DNA of 49,771 bases from positions 1 to 49,771 of the forward strand of contig CALUKK010000039.1 of NCBI GenBank assembly GCA_944321205.1, given 5' to 3'. A model generated the notes under the pieces. That model was given only the letters and a program-made list of their open reading frames with translations. It was not told the DNA's origin and ran no database searches. The position numbers and the translations under genes were made by a program. Below, piece by piece: positions 43,702 to 49,771 of this stretch. Source of the stretch: an uncultured Alistipes sp. GTDB taxonomy: Bacteria > Bacteroidota > Bacteroidia > Bacteroidales > Rikenellaceae. Positions within the stretch are counted from its first letter, which is position 1. The number at the start of each line of letters is the position of its first letter.

Positions 43702-45336
43702 ATGAACACACCCGAGAAAGACTACACCCATCGCACCTGGCTGGCGGCCGCGGCACTCATCGCAGTGCTCGTGGCCGTAAGTTTCATACCCCCGCAGAGC
43801 ATCGGAGGCATCCATCTGCGCCGTGCCAATATCCTGTCCGATGTCATGACCTTCGACGATTCGGCCTCGGCCGACAGCCGGGAGGACTCGGGGCTCTACG
43901 ACGAGGAGGAGTTCCGCGTGGACCTCGAAGAGGTGGCATCGCGCATCGAGGCCGACACCGTACGACGGGAGGTTCCGACCTGCTACGAATGGCGGCTGCC
44001 GGGAGACTCCACAGCCCTGGGCTCCTATTCGCTGCGCGAGCCCGACACCACACGACGGATCGCCACATTGACGCCGATCGAGGATTACAGCGACAGCGGA
44101 CGTCTGCGGGCCTTCTGCGACACGTTGCTGCTGGCCCGGCGTCCGGTGCGGATCGCCTTCCTGGGGGATTCGTTCGTCGAGGGTGACATCCTTACGGCCG
44201 ATCTGCGCGAACGGCTCCAGTCCGCTTACGGAGGTCGTCCGGGAGGCGGTACGGGCTTTGCTCCGATGGCATCCCCCCTGACGGCCTTCCGCCGTACGGT
44301 GAAGACCCAATCCAAGGGTTGGACCACCTATAACATCATGCAACGAAAATCGGCTCCGGATTTCCTGCGCGGGCACTTCTTTGTCTCGGGTTGGGTGAGC
44401 CAACCCTCCGTCGATGCCTCGACACGCTGGGAATGTACCGATTTCCGCCGTCAGCTCGATGCCGCAACCGACGCCCGGATCCTCTTCCTCTCACCGCACG
44501 ACAGTCGCGTGGAGGTGACACTGAACGATACGCTGCGACGGGAATTCACCATCGCGGGTGATGCTTCGGTACGACAGATCACCGTTTCGGCTCCGCGGAT
44601 CCATTCGCTCGCGTTCCGCGTGCTCTCCGGAACCGAAAACTTCATCGGCTACGGAACGATCTTCGAGGGGCACGGCGTGGTGGTGGACAACTATTCGGTG
44701 CGCAGCAACAACGGTCAGGCGATGTTCTGGACCAATCCGTCGGTCAACGCCCGGATCCACTCGTTCGGCCCCTACGATCTGGTCATTCTCCAATACGGAC
44801 TCAACATCATGCAGGCTGGCGTCACCAACTATCGCGGTTATGCCTCGCAGATCGAGAAGATGGTTGCCTACGTGCGGCAGTGTTTCCCGGGAGCGGCGGT
44901 ATTGATTCTGGGAGTGAGCGACCGTTCGATGAAGACCGATTCGGGCTTCGAACCGATGGATGCCATACCGTACATGCTCGAAAGCCAACGCACGGCTGCC
45001 CGCAACACGGGAGCAGCCTTCTGGCCCACGAGCGACGCCATGCGGGCCCAGGGCGGCATGGCGGAGTTCGTCCGCAACGGCTGGGCCGGCAAGGACTTCA
45101 CGCACATCAACTACGCCGGCGGACGACGCGTGGCATGGGCCCTCTACGAGGCATTGAACGACGAAGTGCGCAAAGCCTACACCGAGATCCGCCTGGCGGA
45201 AATCCGCAAGGCCGCAGCCGCAGCCGTGATGGATTCCCTGCAACACTCCCGGCTTCAACACGACCTGCTGCCCGAAACGATCGTCTCTCCGACAGTGGCC
45301 CCGGAGCCCGGAACCCTTAATCTGCCACGGCCATGA
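43702..45336 (+). CDS. SGNH/GDSL hydrolase paired with an MBOAT acyltransferase
   Basis: 544 residues with an N-terminal membrane anchor (~13-30), a ~110-residue linker of mixed charge, then the SGNH domain: Gly-Asp-Ser in AFLGDSFVEGD (Ser157), and the terminal Asp465/His468 in DFTHINYAGG. A beta-sandwich insertion at ~225-330 may bind a glycan. It overlaps the MBOAT gene by 4 nt. SGNH-MBOAT pairs (as in PatA/PatB or alginate/DltB-DltD systems) move an acetyl group from inside to a cell-envelope glycan outside; this is the likely role, target unknown. Confidence 0.85.
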   Translation: MNTPEKDYTHRTWLAAAALIAVLVAVSFIPPQSIGGIHLRRANILSDVMTFDDSASADSREDSGLYDEEEFRVDLEEVASRIEADTVRREVPTCYEWRLPGDSTALGSYSLREPDTTRRIATLTPIEDYSDSGRLRAFCDTLLLARRPVRIAFLGDSFVEGDILTADLRERLQSAYGGRPGGGTGFAPMASPLTAFRRTVKTQSKGWTTYNIMQRKSAPDFLRGHFFVSGWVSQPSVDASTRWECTDFRRQLDAATDARILFLSPHDSRVEVTLNDTLRREFTIAGDASVRQITVSAPRIHSLAFRVLSGTENFIGYGTIFEGHGVVVDNYSVRSNNGQAMFWTNPSVNARIHSFGPYDLVILQYGLNIMQAGVTNYRGYASQIEKMVAYVRQCFPGAAVLILGVSDRSMKTDSGFEPMDAIPYMLESQRTAARNTGAAFWPTSDAMRAQGGMAEFVRNGWAGKDFTHINYAGGRRVAWALYEALNDEVRKAYTEIRLAEIRKAAAAAVMDSLQHSRLQHDLLPETIVSPTVAPEPGTLNLPRP

Positions 45337-46838
45337 TACTCCCCACAACGGACGGTTTCTGGGAAAAGCTGCAGGCGCTCATGACCTACGACGCCTCCTC
45401 GCCGCTGATCTTCAGCAGTGGGCTCTTCCTGTTTCTGTTTGCGGGCTTTCTGCTCGTGTACAGCGCCTTCCGGCGGGCTCCGATGGCCCGCATCGTCTAC
45501 GTGGTCCTCTTTTCGCTCTACTTCTACTACAAGTCGAGCGGCATCTATTTTCTGCTGCTGATCTTCGCCGCAACCAGCGACTTCCTGATCGCCCGGGGCA
45601 TCTACCAGACCGCCAACCGACGCGGCAAACGATGGCTCGTGGCCCTGAGCGTGGCGATCAATCTCGGCATGCTGGGCTACTTCAAGTATACGAACTTCCT
45701 GATCGACATCTCGAACCAACTCTTCGGCCAGGGGTTCCTCCAGTTTCAGAACATCTTCCTGCCCGTGGGCATCTCGTTCTTCGTCTTCCAGTCGATGAGC
45801 TATACGATCGACATCTATCGCGGACAACTGAAACCCCTGACAAACTGGCTGGATTACCTTTTCTACCTGTCGTTCTTCCCGCAGCTGGTCGCCGGCCCCA
45901 TCGTCCGGGCCCGGGACTTCATCCCGCAGATCCGCCAGAATCCGATCCACATCTCACGGGAGATGTTCGGAACGGGTGTCTTTCTGATCCTCACGGGACT
46001 CTTCAAGAAGGCGATCATCTCGGACTACATCTCGCTGAACTTCGTCGACCGCGTCTTCGACGAACCGTTGCTCTATTCGGGTTTCGAGTGTCTGATGGGG
46101 ATCTACGGTTATGCCCTGCAGATCTACTGCGATTTCTCGGGCTACTCGGACATGGCCATCGGCATCGCGCTGCTGCTGGGCTTCCGCTTCCCGAAAAACT
46201 TCGACGCACCCTACAAATCGGCAACGATCACCGAATTCTGGAGACGGTGGCACATCTCGCTCTCGTCGTGGTTGCGCGACTACCTCTACATCTCGCTCGG
46301 CGGAAACCGAAAGGGCCGGCTGCGCACCTACTGGAACCTGCTTCTGACAATGCTTCTGGGCGGATTGTGGCACGGAGCCGCCGTACGCTTCATCCTGTGG
46401 GGCGGGCTCCACGGTGTTGCGCTGGCGCTGCACAAGCTCTGGCTGCGCTTCGTTCCGGGAGCCAAGGTCTCAGGAGCCCAGATGCACTGGTGGAGCCGCG
46501 CGGCAGGCATCTTCCTCACGTTCAATCTGGTCTGCTTCGGATGGCTGATGTTCCGCGCCGAATCGATGCAGACCGTCTCGCTGATGCTGCACCAGATCTT
46601 CGAAAACTTCAACGCCGCGATGATTCCGCAGGTGCTGGCCGGCTACACGGGCGTTTTCGCCCTGATCGCCGCGGGATACCTGCTGCATCTGCTTCCGGGA
46701 CGGGTCGACGCCCTGGCACAACGCGTGGTGGTCAACGCCCCGCTGATCCTGCAAGTGGTGATGGCCGCCGCGATGATCTGGTGCGTCATGCAGATCAAGT
46801 CGAGCGACATCCAGCCCTTTATCTACTTCCAATTCTGA
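45333..46838 (+). CDS. MBOAT-family membrane O-acyltransferase
   Basis: 501 residues, ~11 hydrophobic helices. Signature segments include FLPVGISFFVFQSMSYTID, SFFPQLVAGPIVRARDF, EFWRRWHISLSSWLRDYLYI (His307) and LLGGLWHGAAVRF with the invariant His347 of the family. AlgI/DltB/PatA-like members pass acetyl groups across the membrane. Overlaps the SGNH gene at ATGA and precedes PAP2 by 7 nt, so the three are one unit. Confidence 0.93.
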   Translation: MILPTTDGFWEKLQALMTYDASSPLIFSSGLFLFLFAGFLLVYSAFRRAPMARIVYVVLFSLYFYYKSSGIYFLLLIFAATSDFLIARGIYQTANRRGKRWLVALSVAINLGMLGYFKYTNFLIDISNQLFGQGFLQFQNIFLPVGISFFVFQSMSYTIDIYRGQLKPLTNWLDYLFYLSFFPQLVAGPIVRARDFIPQIRQNPIHISREMFGTGVFLILTGLFKKAIISDYISLNFVDRVFDEPLLYSGFECLMGIYGYALQIYCDFSGYSDMAIGIALLLGFRFPKNFDAPYKSATITEFWRRWHISLSSWLRDYLYISLGGNRKGRLRTYWNLLLTMLLGGLWHGAAVRFILWGGLHGVALALHKLWLRFVPGAKVSGAQMHWWSRAAGIFLTFNLVCFGWLMFRAESMQTVSLMLHQIFENFNAAMIPQVLAGYTGVFALIAAGYLLHLLPGRVDALAQRVVVNAPLILQVVMAAAMIWCVMQIKSSDIQPFIYFQF

Positions 46839-46845
46839 CCCGCCG

Positions 46846-47544
46846 ATGCAGCATCTTGACCAACAACTCTTTCTGGCGCTGAATTTCAACGGCGGCCCGA
46901 CGTGGGACCGCATCATGCTCATGCTCTCGGGTACGACGGTCTGGATTCCGCTCTACGCCTTGATTCTCTGGCTTGTATGGCGCCGTAACGGATGGCGGGG
47001 CATGCTGCTGTTCCTTGTGCTGATGGCCGCGGCGGTGGCGCTGGCCGACATGGTGGCCGGGATCTTCAAGCACAACGGGCTGTTGGGCGGTCTGCTGCCG
47101 GATCTCGAACCGCGCTGGCGTCCGATGTTCACCCCCGCGCTTGAAGGACTCGACGTTACGCCCGATTCGCTGCGGGTGTTGCGCCGACTCTCTCCGGAGG
47201 CCCTTGCGGCGGCCGGATATTCGGGAGAGTGGACGGTACATGTTCCGGTCGAGGCGGTCAGCGGACGCTTCGGCACCGTATCGGCCCATGCCGCAACGAT
47301 CGTGACTCTGTCGCTCTTTTCGGCCCGGGTCATCCGGCGGAGGTGGTTTTCGATCGTGGTTGCGATCTGCGCCCTTGTGATCTGCTATTCGCGGATCTAT
47401 CTGGGCAAGCACTTCCCGATGGATCTCGTCTGGGGGGCCTGTGTAGGGGCTCTGCTGGGGTGGGCGGCCTGCGCTGTCTATCGCCGTCTCACCGGCCGGA
47501 AAGCTGATACGCATCCTGACCCGGGGGCTGACGGCCAAAAATAG
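46846..47544 (+). CDS. PAP2-family membrane phosphatase
   Basis: 232 residues. The phosphatase motifs are visible: RWRP (Arg92-Pro93), SAH with His148 in GTVSAHAA, and SRIYLGKHFPMD with Arg183, His189 and Asp193. The ~50 residues between motifs 1 and 2 form an insertion likely facing the periplasm. Members recycle undecaprenyl pyrophosphate or act on lipid phosphates. Last gene of the envelope cluster, so a role in carrier-lipid recycling for glycan assembly is plausible. Confidence 0.9.
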   Translation: MQHLDQQLFLALNFNGGPTWDRIMLMLSGTTVWIPLYALILWLVWRRNGWRGMLLFLVLMAAAVALADMVAGIFKHNGLLGGLLPDLEPRWRPMFTPALEGLDVTPDSLRVLRRLSPEALAAAGYSGEWTVHVPVEAVSGRFGTVSAHAATIVTLSLFSARVIRRRWFSIVVAICALVICYSRIYLGKHFPMDLVWGACVGALLGWAACAVYRRLTGRKADTHPDPGADGQK

Positions 47545-47720
47545 AACGGCCAAGGCCGGGAGGAGAGTCAAGGCAGGAAGAGACAGAACGGGAGGGCTAC
47601 CGGTTGCCGGAGACGCGGAAAAGACAGCAGAGTGGCGGAGAGAAAGCGCGAAAGCCGCCGGGTAAGAGATGGCAGAGACGATGGAGAGGCGAAAAAACCG
47701 GAGTCGACACGGGATAGTGC
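47545..47720 (+). other. Purine-rich spacer after the PAP2 gene
   Basis: 176 nt without a gene, again strongly purine-rich on the transcribed strand (GGGAGGAGAG, GAAGAGAC, GCGGAGAGAAAG), resembling the spacer after tRNA-Ser. It runs into the convergent terminator. Confidence 0.4.
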
Positions 47721-47749
47721 AAAAAGGGAGACCCAAAGAGTCTCCCTTT
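47721..47749 (-). terminator. Intrinsic terminator of the nuclease gene
   Basis: Stem AAAGGGAGAC (47723-47732) with GTCTCCCTTT (47740-47749), 7-nt loop, five U after it on the leftward RNA. On the other strand only TTT follows, but it can also stop rightward reading from the PAP2 gene. Confidence 0.88.
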
Positions 47750-47774
47750 CCGTTTATCCCAACCACGTCTGAGA

Positions 47775-49475
47775 TCAGAATCCCCAGTCGGAGGGGTTGC
47801 ACTGCTCCTTGACCTTGTCGGGGACACCAGGGAAGAAAATCAATCCGGTCTTCTTTTCGATCGTGGAGACCGGAACGGCAATTTGATTCAACACCGCCTT
47901 GGCACTCGTCGCATCGAGATCCGTAAAGGTATCGACCCAGAACCCGATAGTCTGCAACTCCGAAGCCGAACAATCTTGGATCTTCTTTTTACTGTTCCCG
48001 TCCCGGGTCCGCAGGAGGACCTTGTACTGGTGGGTCGGCATCACGCACAACTTCTGATTCGGATCGGGCTCCGGCTGGGTGTAGTTCGACGAATCGTAAT
48101 CGGTCCAGTCATCGTGCTCATAGTGGCATCCGGCCACCACAAAGAGCGTATCGGCAACAATATTCAGATTAGAACTGTTGTCATCGGCCGTAATATCATT
48201 TTTCAAATTTTCAGTCCCGGAGATCAGCGATTCGATGCTGCCCCACACCGAGCCAAAGGTGCTGGCCGTGCCGTTGGGCTGCGGAGCAATATTGGTCGGA
48301 TAGAAGGTCTGCCGGTTGATCTCCGTATCGGCTCCGCCCCGCTCGCTCGACATGCAGAGGTGACCGCGGATCCAACTGCCACGGCGTTCCTGTTTGTAGA
48401 TGGTGTTTGTCGACCAGAACTGATAGGGATCACTGCCGGTAGGACCATCCGACTTGTAGATCTTTGACTGATACTTTGCATCGAGAGCCGGGTCAGGAGC
48501 CCACGGCTCGGGTTTGGTACGGCCAAATCCGCCCTCACCGTAGACTGCATGCATCGGATAGGCCACCCAAATGGGGTTATGACGGCGCGTATCGTAACAG
48601 TAGGTGTAATTACGTACCTCCTTGTTGGTTCGGACAGAGTGGGTCCAATGGGTAAAAAAGGCATAATCCCCGGAAATTGTGGCCTTTTCGGAGGTAGAAG
48701 CGGCCCAGTTTGCGGGCAATTCCGGATAGCGGTACTCCTTCGAACCCGGATCCGGGTCCGTAACAGTTCCCAGATCAATCGTCTGACCGCCGCCGCCCGT
48801 CGTCAGGACAATATCGTCGAAATTCAGGCCGAAGTTACGATCGTTGTAATCAAAGGCCTGAGAGGGAGCCAAGTTGATCGTCAGAGTCGAAACAGGATTG
48901 GCCAGCGTAAATCCCACGGTGACCTTCTTCCAGTTATTGTATGTGGGAGATGCCTGATAGTCGAGCGTTCGGGAAAACGATCCGTTGCTGACCGTCAGGG
49001 TGACATCGCCCGTAGCAAATGCGGCATAGAAGGTCAAGGTGTAGTTCTTCTCATCGGACGGCAGCGAGATATCCCGGATCATAAAATAGTTCGACTGTTT
49101 GGTTGCGGTCATCGTCGCATAGCCCTGACCGGAGGCGCCGACCGAAGCGCCGTCGTAACCGCCCCGGATTTTCACCCCGAACCCCTCGTACGATACATTT
49201 CCGGTTCCACTTCCGGTCTGCGTTTGCCAGGATGTAAATTCATCAATAAACTTGTATTTGCCGGGATCCGCACCGAAATCGAGTTTGAAGACCACCTCGT
49301 CAGTGCCCGGTCCAGGCACCGGAGTCGGGGTTCCACCTTCACCATCATCACCATCATCCCCGCCGCACGCGACAAGCAGCAGGAGAAACGCACAAACCCC
49401 CGACAACAAGGCCGACGCCTTCCACATACGGAGGGAGGTAAAACAGGGAAACATGAGAGAGAGAGTTTGTTTCAT
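47775..49475 (-). CDS. DNA/RNA non-specific endonuclease lipoprotein
   Basis: 566 residues from ATG 49475 (a GTG two codons earlier is in frame; Met at 49427 would give a shorter signal). Lipobox LLVAC with Cys37, then an Asp/Gly/Pro-rich linker. Residues ~60-230 form a jelly-roll-like domain (LDFGADPGKYKFIDEF, ISLPSDEKNYTLTFYAAF) that could bind carbohydrate or nucleic acid. The C-terminal nuclease domain has RGH at ~370-372 with His372 as the general base and PTNIAPQPN behind it. The usual DRGH reads IRGH here, a known variation. Likely a surface nuclease that degrades external DNA or RNA. Confidence 0.87.
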   Translation of the reverse strand: MKQTLSLMFPCFTSLRMWKASALLSGVCAFLLLLVACGGDDGDDGEGGTPTPVPGPGTDEVVFKLDFGADPGKYKFIDEFTSWQTQTGSGTGNVSYEGFGVKIRGGYDGASVGASGQGYATMTATKQSNYFMIRDISLPSDEKNYTLTFYAAFATGDVTLTVSNGSFSRTLDYQASPTYNNWKKVTVGFTLANPVSTLTINLAPSQAFDYNDRNFGLNFDDIVLTTGGGGQTIDLGTVTDPDPGSKEYRYPELPANWAASTSEKATISGDYAFFTHWTHSVRTNKEVRNYTYCYDTRRHNPIWVAYPMHAVYGEGGFGRTKPEPWAPDPALDAKYQSKIYKSDGPTGSDPYQFWSTNTIYKQERRGSWIRGHLCMSSERGGADTEINRQTFYPTNIAPQPNGTASTFGSVWGSIESLISGTENLKNDITADDNSSNLNIVADTLFVVAGCHYEHDDWTDYDSSNYTQPEPDPNQKLCVMPTHQYKVLLRTRDGNSKKKIQDCSASELQTIGFWVDTFTDLDATSAKAVLNQIAVPVSTIEKKTGLIFFPGVPDKVKEQCNPSDWGF

Positions 49476-49503
49476 AAGCACGTTTTTGGTTAGACATGAG
49501 GGT

Positions 49504-49535
49504 TAAATATAAAAAAAATTTCTTGAATATACAAA
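49504..49535 (-). promoter_or_regulatory. Probable promoter of the nuclease gene
   Basis: On the minus strand TTTG (49535-49532), 20 nt, TATATTTA (49511-49504), one base off the -7 consensus. Confidence 0.45.
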
Positions 49536-49564
49536 ATCGCCCGGAAAATGCCGCTTGCGGCGAG

Positions 49565-49595
49565 TTGCGAATTTGCCCGTTTTTCACTACTTTTG
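49565..49595 (+). promoter_or_regulatory. Promoter of lysS
   Basis: TTGC (49565-49568), 19 nt, TACTTTTG (49588-49595): the same boxes and spacing as the sigma-gene promoter. The start near 49601 gives a leader of ~34 nt. Confidence 0.78.
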
Positions 49596-49634
49596 CACGG
49601 ATATATTCCGCAACATCAAATACAAACGAGATAT

Positions 49635-49771
49635 ATGGCAATCGAACTCAGTGAACAGGAACAGCTTCGCCGGCAGTCGCTCCAGGCGCTGCGTGACCTG
49701 GGCGTCGACCCCTACCCCGCCGCCCGTTACGAGGTGACGGCCACCGCGCGTGAAATCGCCGAGAACTACGA
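49635..49771 (+). CDS. lysS: Lysine--tRNA ligase (first 45 codons; cut by window edge)
   Basis: ATG 49635 opens the pattern ELSEQEQLRRQSLQALRDLG followed by VDPYPAARY, the strongly conserved N-terminus of class II LysRS, which continues past the window. The enzyme charges tRNA-Lys for translation. Only the start of the anticodon-binding domain is visible, so no catalytic motif can be checked; the match of the opening residues and the housekeeping promoter make the call firm. Frames in other phases here are not coherent. Confidence 0.88.
   Translation, partial: MAIELSEQEQLRRQSLQALRDLGVDPYPAARYEVTATAREIAENY

Noticed and set aside
1-49771. Mobile elements, prophage genes, CRISPR arrays or integrase sites at the tRNA
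   Set aside because: I found no transposase, integrase or repeat array, and no second copy of the tRNA-Ser 3' end that would mark an attachment site.

Overview
The window looks like chromosomal DNA from a gut-type member of the Bacteroidales. The signs are paired SusC/SusD outer-membrane genes, lipoproteins with Cys lipoboxes, promoters of the TTTG/TTGC-N19-TAnnTTTG type, MenG (menaquinone) and an ECF-sigma/FecR pair. The GC-rich, C-ending codon use is closer to Alistipes/Rikenellaceae than to Bacteroides. That genus-level placement is inference; I see no 16S or other decisive marker. I found no insertion sequence, prophage or CRISPR array.

Region A (1-15167) is a polysaccharide utilization locus. 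A leftward AraC regulator (cut by the window edge) is divergent from a rightward, tightly packed operon: SusC, SusD, a surface lipoprotein, a clan GH-A glycosidase, a sialate-O-acetylesterase-like deacetylase, an arylsulfotransferase-like lipoprotein, a GH130 phosphorylase/hydrolase and an SSS-family sodium symporter, closed by a strong terminator at 13598-13628. A second GH-A enzyme, paralogous to the first and with its catalytic Glu residues at the same positions, points back at it on the other strand. Together they suggest surface capture of an acetylated, probably beta-mannosidic glycan, trimming and deacetylation, and uptake of small products; the substrate is inferred.

Region B (15409-35016) is the most striking part. 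It is a roughly 19.5-kb leftward transcription unit that reads sigma factor, FecR, a minimal SusC, SusD, a second SusC with an STN signalling domain, SusD, DUF4843 lipoprotein, PKD-like lipoprotein, YiiX-like cysteine hydrolase, zinc metalloprotease, and a paralogue of that protease from which every zinc ligand has been lost. The first SusC is split by a run of ten G (ten C on the coding strand). Nine or twelve would restore a full-length receptor, so this is a candidate phase-variable switch. The gene set suggests protein, peptide or glycopeptide capture rather than plain polysaccharide use.

Region C (35286-39622) holds small or solitary genes: an unrecognised 128-residue protein, a secreted CE7/acetyl-xylan-esterase-like hydrolase, tRNA-Ser(GGA), an iron-sulfur-flavoprotein-like reductase, a tiny Ala/Glu-rich lipoprotein and a SPOR-like secreted protein.

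Region D (39155-49771) is mostly housekeeping and envelope. A leftward cluster encodes an FtsX/LolE-type permease, MenG, a lipoprotein and the SPOR-like protein with overlapping ends. A rightward cluster encodes a short-chain dehydrogenase, a YugP-type membrane zinc peptidase, an SGNH hydrolase, an MBOAT acyltransferase and a PAP2 phosphatase, which looks like an envelope glycan O-acetylation module. A leftward DNA/RNA non-specific nuclease lipoprotein and the start of lysS, behind a textbook promoter, end the window.
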